Shown here piece after piece: positions 10,230-22,723 of a DNA stretch of 64,000 nucleotides. The notes beneath the pieces were generated by a model. It saw only the letters and a program-made list of their open reading frames with translations. It made no database searches and was not told where the DNA came from. This DNA comes from Crossaster papposus. Its lineage: Eukaryota; Echinodermata; Asteroidea; Velatida; Solasteridae. The stretch covers positions 43,501 to 107,500 of the forward strand of contig JBAIAA010000661.1 of NCBI GenBank assembly GCA_037893245.1. The letters run 5' to 3'. The translations under genes were made by a program, and so were the position numbers. Position 1 is the first letter of the stretch, and every line of letters starts with the position of its first letter.

Positions 10230-11680
10230 TGGTGTTGACCAAGCATTCAGGGGGTCGAACCCGTGACTTTACTCACTGAACGACCACCCATATAGGACTC
10301 TTTTGGGTTCTAGGATTCCCGGCCCACCACACATCCTTCCCTGTCCATGTTCATGTAACCCGTATGCCACGCTACCGTAAAGGGAGGACTGACGGAGCGA
10401 GGCCCTAGCTCTTGCCGCCTATGCAAGCAAACGAGCTCCGTCCCTATACTAAGGTGCGCACCTGAACTCCGCGGACAGTACCAGCCTGACGAATTAAGCC
10501 GCTGAGCTAACTCCGGTTGGTGATTGAAGACGATCAATTAATTCTTTTATAGATAAGATTGTGAAATCGCGCGCGTTGAAACTGAGGAAAAAATGACGTC
10601 GGGCAGAACGGGGACTCGAACCCAGGCGATGGAACCTCGGAGACGAGGAGGCTAACCACTCGGCCATTCGACTACCAGTCAACACTGTTTGAAATCGATG
10701 TGACCTAATAGGTTTGGAAGCTGGAGTAATAGCTCTATCCTACATCTGCTCAAAGGAAGAAGGAGAAATTGTGTTTTCAGGGTTAATGAGCCGCCCACGC
10801 ATTAATTGTCCGAAAATTCGAACTATTTTATGTCGATAGAGGGCGCGCCACACAAATAGAAGTCACCAGCAAAGCGCGGGCTCAAAGGAAACAACACAAA
10901 ATCAGACAAACGGCGCTGCCTCGCGACACTCGGAGTAGGTTGGCAATGTATATATTTTTCATTGGAAATTCTGAAATTTTAATAAAATTGTCTTGTTTGC
11001 ATTGGGTAAGAATTTTTCAAAAAAAAATCATCGGTCAACCCACCAAAAATTGAAAAGAATATGACATGCTGGTCGTCATGTTTCTGTTGTCTCTGAACAC
11101 TTGAGAGTTCTTAGTATTTTAATAAGATCGTGAAAGTATAGGCGTTTTAGCCCTTAGGTCTATGGGAATTGATTTGCTCCGTTTAACCCAAAGGGCTCTG
11201 TGTTAATAAACCCCGGTCACAACGGATCGTACGAAAGGTTGTCGTGGTAAGGTCACAACGAACCCACGACGCATTTGTTCCACGACACGACATAAAATTT
11301 GGGCAGATCGTGGGTCATCGGGGGTCGTCGCGAGACAGTCCTACGAAATTTCGAGCATCGTGGCATCGATGTACGTGCATGTACGTACGGACGGGTAATG
11401 GACGCCTCGATCAAGACTAAAGAAAACTATGCATAGAAAGTTCAAGAAATTTTAAAATCGTATTATTCTCTATTCCACATCTTGTGGAAGTCCAAGGGTG
11501 GCATCGAAATGGATTTAGAAATTACAAGTCGATTTGCATGCGGGGGGACTACATTGTACGTTTGCACTTTCAAAAACATAGCATTCAAATGTATTGTAAC
11601 GTCGAGCGACACATCATGTCAGAGCCAACACACCCCGCTTGCGTACATTGACCGACTCCCACATAGGACTCTTCACCCTG
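10230..11680. repeat. L unit, long form (copy 1)
   Basis: About 1.45 kb absent from S units. It contains a third tRNA-like B box on the minus strand (GGGTTCGACCCCC, near 10250), a GTAGGTTGGCAATGTATA block, a GGTCACAACG...TTGTCGTGG region rich in ACGAC words, and the palindromic ATGTACGTGCATGTACGTAC near 11371. Long-form copies (also at 14860-16305 and 20940-22385) keep a ~125-bp segment that the short forms at 12370-13690 and 16993-18315 lack. I see no credible protein gene. Confidence 0.85.
10613..10676 (-). repeat. tRNA-Ser-like module, L-unit subtype
   Basis: This subtype differs from the S-unit module: GTAGTCGAATGGCCGAGTGG, then GGTTCGAGTCCCCG in the B-box region, then CATTTTTTCC as terminator-like T6. 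It recurs at about 12751, 15241, 17374 and 21321, always inside L units. Consistent subtype differences show that the two module lineages separated before the higher-order duplications. Confidence 0.75.
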
Positions 11681-14600
11681 GCGAATTAAGCCGTTGAGCT
11701 AACTCCGGTTGGTATTTGAAGACTATAATTTAATTCTTTTAAAGATTCTCGAACCCAGCCGATTAAACCCCGCAAACGAGAAGCCTAACCACTCGGCCAT
11801 TCGACTACCGGTCAACATTGTTTCAAATCGATGTGACTTATGTTTGAAAACTGGAGTAATAGCTCCAATATAAAAGAATGAAGTAACCTATTCATTACTC
11901 CACCACCACCCCCCCCCCCCCCCCCCCCCCACCCCTTTAAAGTAAATCAAGAAAAATACAGAACGTACGTCTGCATTGGTGGTAAGGGGAAAATGAAGAA
12001 CAAAAAGTAAAGTGGTGTTGACTAAGCAATTCAGGGGTACGGACCTATGACTGAACACATTGACCGACTCCCATATAGGATGAGTCACCCTGGCGAATTA
12101 AGCCGTTGAGCTAACTCCGGTTGGTATTTGAAGACTATAATTTAAATCTTTTAAAGATAAGATTGCGAAATTTCGCGCGTTAAAACTGCAACAACAAAAA
12201 AACATCGGCCAGGCCGAGGACTCGAACCCAGGCGATTAAACTCCGCAAACGAGGATCCTAACCACTCGGCCATTCGACTACCGTTCAACATTGTTTCAAA
12301 TCGATGTGACTTATGTTTAAAAACTGAATTAATAGCTCCAGTGTAGAATGAAGAAAAAAAAGTTATGTGGTGTTGACCAAGCATTCAGGGGGTCGAACCC
12401 GTGACTTTACTCACTGAACGACCACCCATATAGGACTCTTTTGGGTTCTAGGATTCCCGGCCCACCACACATCCTTCCCTGTCCATGTTCATGTAACCCG
12501 TAGGGCACGCTACCGTAAAGGGAGGACTGACGGAGCGAGGCCCTAGCTCTTGCCGCCTATGCAAGCAAACGAGCTCCGTCCCTATACTAAGGTGCGCACC
12601 TGAACTCCGCGGACAGTACCAGCCTGACGAATTAAGCCGCTGAGCTAAATCCGGTTGGTGATTGAAGACGATCAATTAATTCTTTTATAGATAAGATTGT
12701 GAAATCGCGCGCGTTGAAACTGAGGAAAAAATGACGTCGGGCAGAACGGGGACTCGAACCCAGGCGATGGAACCCCGGAGACGAGGAGGCTAACCACTCG
12801 GCCATTCGACTACCAGTCAACACTGTTTGAAATCGATGTGACCTAATAGGTTTGGAAGCTGGAATAATAGCTCTATCCTACATCTGCTCAAAGGAAGAAG
12901 GAGAAACTGTGTTTTCAGGGTTAATGAGCCGCCCACGCATTAATTGTCCGAAAATTCGACCTATTTTATGTCGATAGAGGGCGCGTCACACAAATAGAAG
13001 TCACCAGCAAAGCGCGGGCTCAAAGGAAACAACACAAAATCAGACAAACGGCGCTGCCTCGCGACACTCGGAGTAGGTTGGCAATGTATATATTTTTCAT
13101 TGGAAATTCTGAAATTTAAATAAAATTGTCTTGTTTGCATTGGGTAAGAATTTTTCAAAAAAAAATCATCGGTCAACCCACCAAAAATTGAAAAGAATAT
13201 GACATGCTGGTCGTCATGTTTCTGTTGTCTCTGAACACGTGAGAGTTCTAAGTATTTTAATAAGATCGTGAAAGTATAGGCGTTTTAGCCCTTAGGTCTA
13301 TGGGAATTGATTTGCTCCGTTTAACCCAAAGGGCTCTGTGTTAATAAACCCCGGTCACAACGGATCGTACGAAATGTTGTCGTGGTAAGGTCACAACGAA
13401 CCCACGACGCATTTGTTCCACGACACGACATAAAATTTGGGCAGATCGTGGGTCATCGGGGGTCGTCGCGAGACAGTCCTACGAAATTTCGATCATCGTG
13501 ATATGGCATCGATGTACGTGCATGTACGTACGGACGGGTAATGGACGCCTCGATTTGCATGCGGGGGGACTACATTGTACGTTTGCACTTTCAAAAACAT
13601 AGCATTCAAATGTATTGTAACGTCGAGCGACACATCATGTCAGAGCCAACACACCCCGCTTGCGTACATTGACCGACTCCCACATAGGACTCTTCACCCT
13701 GGCGAATTAAGCCGTTGAGCTAACTCCGGTTGGTATTTGAAGACTATAATTTAATTCTTTTAAAGATACTCAAACCCAGCCGATTAAACCCCGCAAACGA
13801 GAAGCCTAACCACTCGGCCATTCGACTACCGGTCAACATTGTTTCAAATCGATGTGACTTATGTTTGAAAACTGGAGTAATAGCTCCAATATAAAAGAAT
13901 GAAGTAACCTATTCATTACTCCACCACCACCCCCCCCCCCCCCCCCCCCCCACCCCTTTAAAGTAAATCAAGAAAAATACAGAACGTACGTCTGCATTGG
14001 TGGTAAGGGGAAAATGAAGAACAAAAAGTAAAGTGGTGTTGACTAAGCAATTCAGGGGTACGGACCTATGACTGAACACATTGACCGACTCCCATATAGG
14101 ATGAGTCACCCTGGCGAATTAAGCCGTTGAGCTAACTCCGGTTGGTATTTGAAGACTATAATTTAAATCTTTTAAAGATAAGATTGCAAAATTTCGCGCG
14201 TTAAAACTGCAAAAAAACGAAAAAAAAACGGCCACGCCGAGGACTCGAACCCAGGCGATTAAACTCCGCAAACGAGGAGCCTAACCACTCGGCCATTCGA
14301 CTACCGGTCAACATTGTTTCAAATCGATGTGACTTATGTTTGAAAACTGGAGTAATAGCTCCAATATAAAAGAATGAAGTAACCTATTCATTACTCCACC
14401 ACCACCCCCCCCCCCCCCCCCACTTTTAAAGTAAATCAAGAAAAATACAGAACGTACGTCTGCATTGGTGGTAAGGGGGAAATGAAGAACAAAAAGTAAA
14501 GTGGTGTTGACTAAGCAATTCAGGGGTACGGACCTATGACTGAACACATTGACCGACTCCCATATAGGACTAGTCACCCTGGCGAATTAAGCCGTTGAGC

Positions 14601-17600
14601 TAACTCCGGTTGGTATTTGAAGACAATAATTTAAATCTTTTAAAGATAAGATTGCGAAATTTCGCGCGTTAAAACTGCAAAAAAAAAAAAACATCGGCCA
14701 GGCCGAGGACTCGAACCCAGGCGATTAAACCCCGCAAACGAGGAGCCTAACCACTCGGCCATTCGACTACCGTTCAACATTGTTTCAAATCGATGTGACT
14801 TATGTTTAAAAACTGAATGAATAGCTCCAGTGTAGAATGAAGAAAAAAAAGTTATGTGGTGTTGACCAAGCATTCAGGGGGTCGAACCCGTGACTTTACT
14901 CACTGAACGACCACCCATATAGGACTCTTTTGGGTTCTAGGATTCCCGGCCCACCACACATCCTTCCCTGTCCATGTTCATGTAACCCGTATAGGCCACG
15001 CTACCGTAAAGGGAGGACTGACGGAGCGAGGCCCTAGCTCTTGCCGCCTATGCAAGCAAACGAGCTCCGTCCCTATACTAAGGTGCGCACCTGAACTCCG
15101 CGGACAGTACCAGCCTGACGAATTAAGCCGCTGAGCTAACTCCGGTTGGTGATTGAAGACGATCAATTAATTCTTTTATAGATAAGATTGTGAAATCGCG
15201 CGCGTTGAAACTGAGGAAAAAATGACGTCGGGCAGAACGGGGACTCGAACCCAGGCGATGGAACCTCGGAGACGAGGAGGCTAACCACTCGGCCATTCGA
15301 CTACCAGTCAACACTGTTTGAAATCGATGTGACCTAATAGGTTTGGAAGCTGGAGTAATAGCTCTATCCTACATCTGCTCAAAGGAAGAAGGAGAAATTG
15401 TGTTTTCAGGGTTAATGAGCCGCCCACGCATTAATTGTCCGAAAATTCGAACTATTTTATGTCGATAGAGGGCGCGCCACACAAATAGAAGTCACCAGCA
15501 AAGCGCGGGCTCAAAGGAAACAACACAAAATCAGACAAACGGCGCTGCCTCGCGACACTCGGAGTAGGTTGGCAATGTATATATTTTTCATTGGAAATTC
15601 TGAAATTTTAATAAAATTGTCTTGTTTGCATTGGGTAAGAATTTTTCAAAAAAAAATCATCGGTCAACCCACCAAAAATTGAAAAGAATATGACATGCTG
15701 GTCGTCATGTTTCTGTTGTCTCTGAACACTTGAGAGTTCTTAGTATTTTAATAAGATCGTGAAAGTATAGGCGTTTTAGCCCTTAGGTCTATGGGAATTG
15801 ATTTGCTCCGTTTAACCCAAAGGGCTCTGTGTTAATAAACCCCGGTCACAACGGATCGTACGAAAGGTTGTCGTGGTAAGGTCACAACGAACCCACGACG
15901 CATTTGTTCCACGACACGACATAAAATTTGGGCAGATCGTGGGTCATCGGGGGTCGTCGCGAGACAGTCCTACGAAATTTCGAGCATCGTGGCATCGATG
16001 TACGTGCATGTACGTACGGACGGGTAATGGACGCCTCGATCAAGACTAAAGAAAACTATGCATAGAAAGTTCAAGAAATTTTAAAATCGTATTATTCTCT
16101 ATTCCACATCTTGTGGAAGTCCAAGGGTGGCATCGAAATGGATTTAGAAATTACAAGTCGATTTGCATGCGGGGGGACTACATTGTACGTTTGCACTTTC
16201 AAAAACATAGCATTCAAATGTATTGTAACGTCGAGCGACACATCATGTCAGAGCCAACACACCCCGCTTGCGTACATTGACCGACTCCCACATAGGACTC
16301 TTCACCCTGGCGAATTAAGCCGTTGAGCTAACTCCGGTTGGTATTTGAAGACTATAATTTAATTCTTTTAAAGATTCTCAAACCCAGCCGATTAAACCCC
16401 GCAAACGAGAAGCCTAACCACTCGGCCATTCGACTACCGGTCAACATTGTTTCAAATCGATGTGACTTATGTTTGAAAACTGGAGTAATAGCTCCAATAT
16501 AAAAGAATGAAGTAACCTATTCATTACTCCACCACCACCCCCCCCCCCCCCCCCCCCCTTTAAAGTAAATCAAGAAAAATACAGAACGTACGTCTGCATT
16601 GGTGGTAAGGGGAAAATGAAGAACAAAAAGTAAAGTGGTGTTGACTAAGCAATTCAGGGGTACGGACCTATGACTGAACACATTGACCGACTCCCATATA
16701 GGATGAGTCACCCTGGCGAATTAAGCCGTTGAGCTAACTCCGGTTGGTATTTGAAGACTATAATTTAAATCTTTTAAAGATAAGATTGCGAAATTTCGCG
16801 CGTTAAAACTGCAACAACAAAAAAACATCGGCCAGGCCGAGGACTCGAACCCAGGCGATTAAACTCCGCAAACGAGGATCCTAACCACTCGGCCATTCGA
16901 CTACCATTCAACATTGTTTCAAATCGATGTGACTTATGTTTAAAAACTGAATTAATAGCTCCAGTGTAGAATGAAGAAAAAAAAGTTATGTGGTGTTGAC
17001 CAAGCATTCAGGGGGTCGAACCCGTGACTTTACTCACTGAACGACCACCCATATAGGACTCTTTTGGGTTCTAGGATTCCCGGCCCACCACACATCCTTC
17101 CCTGTCCATGTTCATGTAACCCGTAGGGCACGCTACCGTAAAGGGAGGACTGACGGAGCGAGGCCCTAGCTCTTGCCGCCTATGCAAGCAAACGAGCTCC
17201 GTCCCTATACTAAGGTGCGCACCTGAACTCCGCGGACAGTACCAGCCTGACGAATTAAGCCGCTGAGCTAAATCCGGTTGGTGATTGAAGACGATCAATT
17301 AATTCTTTTATAGATAAGATTGTGAAATCGCGCGCGTTGAAACTGAGGAAAAAATGACGTCGGGCAGAACGGGGACTCGAACCCAGGCGATGGAACCCCG
17401 GAGACGAGGAGGCTAACCACTCGGCCATTCGACTACCAGTCAACACTGTTTGAAATCGATGTGACCTAATAGGTTTGGAAGCTGGAATAATAGCTCTATC
17501 CTACATCTGCTCAAAGGAAGAAGGAGAAACTGTGTTTTCAGGGTTAATGAGCCGCCCACGCATTAATTGTCCGAAAATTCGACCTATTTTATGTCGATAG

Positions 17601-18720
17601 AGGGCGCGTCACACAAATAGAAGTCACCAGCAAAGCGCGGGCTCAAAGGAAACAACACAAAATCAGACAAACGGCGCTGCCTCGCGACACTCGGAGTAGG
17701 TTGGCAATGTATATATTTTTCATTGGAAATTCTGAAATTTAAATAAAATTGTCTTGTTTGCATTGGGTAAGAATTTTTCAAAAAAAAATAATCGGTCAAC
17801 CCACCAAAAATTGAAAAGAATATGACATGCTGGTCGTCATGTTTCTGTTGTCTCTGAACACGTGAGAGTTCTAAGTATTTTAATAAGATCGTGAAAGTAT
17901 AGGCGTTTTAGCCCTTAGGTCTATGGGAATTGATTTGCTCCGTTTAACCCAAAGGGCTCTGTGTTAATAAACCCCGGTCACAACGGATCGTACGAAATGT
18001 TGTCGTGGTAAGGTCACAACGAACCCACGACGCATTTGTTCCACGACACGACATAAAATTTGGGCAGATCGTGGGTCATCGGGGGTCGTCGCGAGACAGT
18101 CCTACGAAATTTCGATCATCGTGATATGGCATCGATGTACGTGCATGTACGTACGGACGGGTAATGGACGCCTCGATTTGCATGCGGGGGGACTACATTG
18201 TACGTTTGCACTTTCAAAAACATAGCATTCAAATGTATTGTAACGTCGAGCGACACATCATGTCAGAGCCAACACACCCCGCTTGCGTACATTGACCGAC
18301 TCCCACATAGGACTCTTCACCCTGGCGAATTAAGCCGTTGAGCTAACTCCGGTTGGTATTTGAAGACTATAATTTAATTCTTTTAAAGATACTCAAACCC
18401 AGCCGATTAAACCCCGCAAACGAGAAGCCTAACCACTCGGCCATTCGACTACCGGTCAACATTGTTTCAAATCGATGTGACTTATGTTTGAAAACTGGAG
18501 TAATAGCTCCAATATAAAAGAATGAAGTAACCTATTCATTACTCCACCACCACCCCCCCCCCCCCCCCCACCCCTTTAAAGTAAATCAAGAAAAATACAG
18601 AACGTACGTCTGCATTGGTGGTAAGGGGAAAATGAAGAACAAAAAGTAAAGTGGTGTTGACTAAGCAATTCAGGGGTACGGACCTATGACTGAACACATT
18701 GACCGACTCCCATATAGGAT

Positions 18721-20652
18721 GAGTCACCCTGGCGAATTAAGCCGTTGAGCTAACTCCGGTTGGTATTTGAAGACTATAATTTAAATCTTTTAAAGATAAG
18801 ATTGCGAAATTTCGCGCGTTAAAACTGCAAAAAAAAGAAAAAAAACGGCCACGCCGAGGACTCGAACCCAGGCGATTAAACTCCGCAAACGAGGAGCCTA
18901 ACCACTCGGCCATTCGACTACCGGTCAACATTGTTTCAAATCGATGTGACTTATGTTTGAAAACTGGAGTAATAGCTCAAATATAAAAGAATGAAGTAAC
19001 CTATTCATTACTCCACCACCACCCCCCCCCCCCCCCCTCCCCCCCCCCCCCCTTTAAAGTAAATCAAGAAAAATACAGAACGTACGTCTGCATTGGTGGT
19101 AAGGGGAAAATGAAGAACAAAAAGTAAAGTGGTGTTGACTAAGCAATTCTGGGGTACGGACCTATGACTGAACACATTGACCGACTCCCATATAGGATGA
19201 GTCACCCTGGCGAATTAAGCCGTTGAGCTAACTCCGGTTGGTATTTGAAGACTATAATTTAAATCTTTTAAAGATAAGATTGCGAAATTTCGCGCGTTAA
19301 AACTGCAAAAAAAAGAAAAAAAACGGCCACGCCGAGGACTCGAACCCAGGCGATTAAACTCCGCAAACGAGGAGCCTAACCACTCGGCCATTCGACTACC
19401 GGTCAACATTGTTTCAAATCGATGTGACTTATGTTTGAAAACTGGAGTAATAGCTCCAATATAAAAGAATGAAGTAACCTATTCATTACTCCACCACCAC
19501 CCCCCCCCCCCCCCCCCCCTCCCCCCCCCCCCTTTAAAGTAAATCAAGAAAAATACAGAACGTACGTCTGCATTGGTGGTAAGGGGAAAATGAAGAACAA
19601 AAAGTAAAGTGGTGTTGACTAAGCAATTCTGGGGTACGGACCTATGACTGAACACATTGACCGACTCCCATATAGGATGAGTCACCCTGGCGAATTAAGC
19701 CGTTGAGCTAACTCCGGTTGGTATTTGAAGACTATAATTTAAATCTTTTAAAGATAAGATTGCGAAATTTCGCGCGTTAAAACTGCAAAAAAAAGAAAAA
19801 AAACGGCCACGCCGAGGACTCGAACCCAGGCGATTAAACTCCGCAAACGAGGAGCCTAACCACTCGGCCATTCGACTACCGGTCAACATTGTTTCAAATC
19901 GATGTGACTTATGTTTGAAAACTGGAGTAATAGCTCCAATATAAAAGAATGAAGTAACCTATTCATTACTCCACCACCACCCCCCCCCCCCCCCCCCCCC
20001 CCCCCTCCCCCCCCCCCCCCCCCCCCCCCCCCTTTAAAGTAAATCAAGAAAAATACAGAACGTACGTCTGCATTGGTGGTAAGGGGAAAATGAAGAACAA
20101 AAAGTAAAGTGGTGTTGACTAAGCAATTCTGGGGTACGGACCTATGACTGAACACATTGACCGACTCCCATATAGGATGAGTCACCCTGGCGAATTAAGC
20201 CGTTGAGCTAACTCCGGTTGGTATTTGAAGACTATAATTTAAATCTTTTAAAGATAAGATTGCGAAATTTCGCGCGTTAAAACTGCAAAAAAAAGAAAAA
20301 AAACGGCCACGCCGAGGACTCGAACCCAGGCGATTAAACTCCGCAAACGAGGAGCCTAACCACTCGGCCATTCGACTACCGGTCAACATTGTTTCAAATC
20401 GATGTGACTTATGTTTGAAAACTGGAGTAATAGCTCCAATATAAAAGAATGAAGTAACCTATTCATTACTCCACCACCACCACCCCCCCCCCCCCCCCCC
20501 CCCCCCTTTAAAGTAAATCAAGAAAAATACAGAACGTACGTCTGCATTGGTGGTAAGGGGAAAATGAAGAACAAAAAGTAAAGTGGTGTTGACTAAGCAA
20601 TTCAGGGGTACGGACCTATGACTGAACACATTGACCGACTCCCATATAGGAT
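18721..20652. repeat. Run of four nearly identical S units
   Basis: The landmark GAGTCACCCTGGCGAATTAAG occurs at 18721, 19199, 19679, 20179 and 20653 (the last with one substitution), giving units of 478, 480, 500 and 474 bp. The length differences come mostly from the C-tract. This is the most homogeneous part of the array and probably the site of latest local amplification. Confidence 0.9.
19980..20032. repeat. Longest C-tract of the array
   Basis: A CCA repeat followed by an approximately 50-nt run of C broken by a single T. Comparable tracts (about 15-35 C) occur in most S units, for example near 9772, 11910, 13930, 14405, 16538, 18552, 19022, 19500, 20482 and 22617. The complementary G-run lies on the strand of the tRNA-like modules. 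Lengths may include assembly error. Confidence 0.9.
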
Positions 20653-22723
20653 GAGTCACGCTGGCGAATTAAGCCGTTGAGCTAACTCCGGTTGGTATTG
20701 GAAGACTATAATTTAAATCTTTTAAAGATAAGATTGCGAAATTTCGCGCATTAAAACTGCAAAAAAAAAAAAACATCGGCCAGGCCGAGGACTCGAACCC
20801 AGGCGATTAAACCCCGCAAACGAGGAGCCTAACCACTCGGCCATTCGACTACCGTTCAACATTGTTTCAAATCGATGTGACTTATGTTTAAAAACTGAAT
20901 TAATAGCTCCAGTGTAGAATGAAGAAAAAAAGTTATGTGGTGTTGACCAAGCATTCAGGGGGTCGAACCCGTGACTTTACTCACTGAACGACCACCCATA
21001 TAGGACTCTTTTGGGTTCTAGGATTCCCGGCCCACCACACATCCTTCCCTGTCCATGTTCATGTAACCCGTAGGCCACGCTACCGTAAAGGGAGGACTGA
21101 CGGAGCGAGGCCCTAGCTCTTGCCGCCTATGCAAGCAAACGAGCTCCGTCCCTATACTAAGGTGCGCACCTGAACTCCGCGGACAGTACCAGCCTGACGA
21201 ATTAAGCCGCTGAGCTAACTCCGGTTGGTGATTGAAGACGATCAATTAATTCTTTTATAGATAAGATTGTGAAATCGCGCGCGTTGAAACTGAGGAAAAA
21301 ATGACGTCGGGCAGAACGGGGACTCGAACCCAGGCGATGGAACCCCGGAGACGAGGAGGCTAACCACTCGGCCATTCGACTACCAGTCAACACTGTTTGA
21401 AATCGATGTGACCTAATAGGTTTGGAAGCTGGAGTAATAGCTCTATCCTACATCTGCTCAAAGGAAGAAGGAGAAACTGTGTTTTCAGGGTTAATGAGCC
21501 GCCCACGCATTAATTGTCCGAAAATTCGACCTATTTTATGTCGATAGAGGGCGCGCCACACAAATAGAAGTCACCAGCAAAGCGCGGGCTCAAAGGAAAC
21601 AACACAAAATCAGACAAACGGCGCTGCCTCGCGACACTCGGAGTAGGTTGGCAATGTATATATTTTTCATTGGAAATTCTGAAATTTAAATAAAATTGTC
21701 TTGTTTGCATTGGGTAAGAATTTTTCAAAAAAAAATCATCGGTCAACCCACCAAAAATTGAAAAGAATATGACATGCTGGTCGTCATGTTTCTGTTGTCT
21801 CTGAACACGTGAGAGTTCTAAGTATTTTAATAAGATCGTGAAAGTATAGGCGTTTTAGCCCTTAGGTCTATGGGAATTGATTTGCTCCGTTTAACCCAAA
21901 GGGCTCTGTGTTAATAAACCCCGGTCACAACGGATCGTACGAAATGTTGTCGTGGTAAGGTCACAACGAACCCACGACGCATTTGTTCCACGACACGACA
22001 TACAATTTGGGCAGATCGTGGGTCATCGGGGGTCGTCGCGAGACAGTCCTACGAAATTTCGAGCATCGTGGCATCGATGTACGTGCATGTACGTACGGAC
22101 GGGATGATGGACGCCTCGATCAAGACTAAAGAAAACTATGCATAGAAAGTTCAAGAAATTTTAAAATCGTATTATTTTCTATTCCACATCTTGTGGAAGT
22201 CCAAGGGTGGCATCGAAATGGATTTAGAAATTACAAGTCGATTTGCATGCGGGGGGACTACATTGTACGTTTGCACTTTCAAAAACATAGCATTCAAATG
22301 TATTGTAACGTCGAGCGACACATCATGTCAGAGCCAACACACCCCGCTTGCGTACATTGACCGACTCCCACATAGGACTCTTCACCCTGGCGAATTAAGC
22401 CGTTGAGCTAACTCCGGTTGGTATTTGAAGACTATAATTTAATTCTTTTAAAGATTCTCGAACCCAGGCGATTAAACCCCGCAAACGAGGAGCCTAACCA
22501 CTCGGCCATTCGACTACCGGTCAACATTGTTTCAAATCGATGTGACTTATGTTTGAAAACTGGAGTAATAGCTCCAATATAAAAGAATGAAGTAACCTAT
22601 TCATTACTCCACCACCACCCCCCCCCCCCCCCCCCTTTAAAGTAAATCAAGAAAAATACAGAACGTACGTCTGCATTGGTGGTAAGGGGAAAATGAAGAA
22701 CAAAAAGTAAAGTGGTGTTGACT

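Larger units (their letters stand above)
9700..14330. repeat. 4.63-kb higher-order duplication, copy A
   Basis: Corresponding landmarks repeat at +4,629 bp: L-unit modules 10494 and 15123, the long-form segment 11482 and 16111; the second pair, 12632 and 17255, is at +4,623. Only scattered substitutions and C-tract length changes are seen between copies, so this is the youngest layer of the array. Copy B runs from about 14330 to 18960. Boundaries are approximate because the smaller repeats inside are themselves similar. Confidence 0.85.
9475..22723. repeat. Hierarchical tRNA-like satellite array
   Basis: A 13.2-kb region made wholly of related repeats. Small (S) units of about 470-500 bp contain, on the minus strand, a tRNA-Ser-like module, a T-run, a second tRNA-like A-box segment (TTAGCTCAACGG) with a B-box-like GGTCCGTACCCC, and a C-tract on the plus strand. 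Large (L) inserts occur five times, around 10230-11680, 12370-13690, 14860-16305, 16993-18315 and 20940-22385. Successive L copies are spaced 2.13-2.14 kb within pairs, and the pair is duplicated at 4.62-4.63 kb. The array stops abruptly at 22723, where unrelated sequence begins. Frames such as those encoding GSRMAEWLGSSF are translations of the tRNA-like modules, not proteins. Confidence 0.95.

Noticed and set aside
9495-22406. Many repeated 60-100-residue frames in the satellite (for example those containing GSRMAEWLGSSF, SPIWESVNVFSHRS or WKSKGGIEMDLEIT).
   Set aside because: They are conceptual translations of tRNA-like modules and spacer DNA. Their lengths depend on C- or A-tract sizes, and frames are lost by single-base changes without any sign of constraint.
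9605-22518. Calling the tRNA-Ser-like modules functional tRNA genes.
   Set aside because: The 5' and 3' ends do not form an acceptor stem, the anticodon arm is abnormal and T-stem pairing is poor, so they are tRNA-derived repeats.
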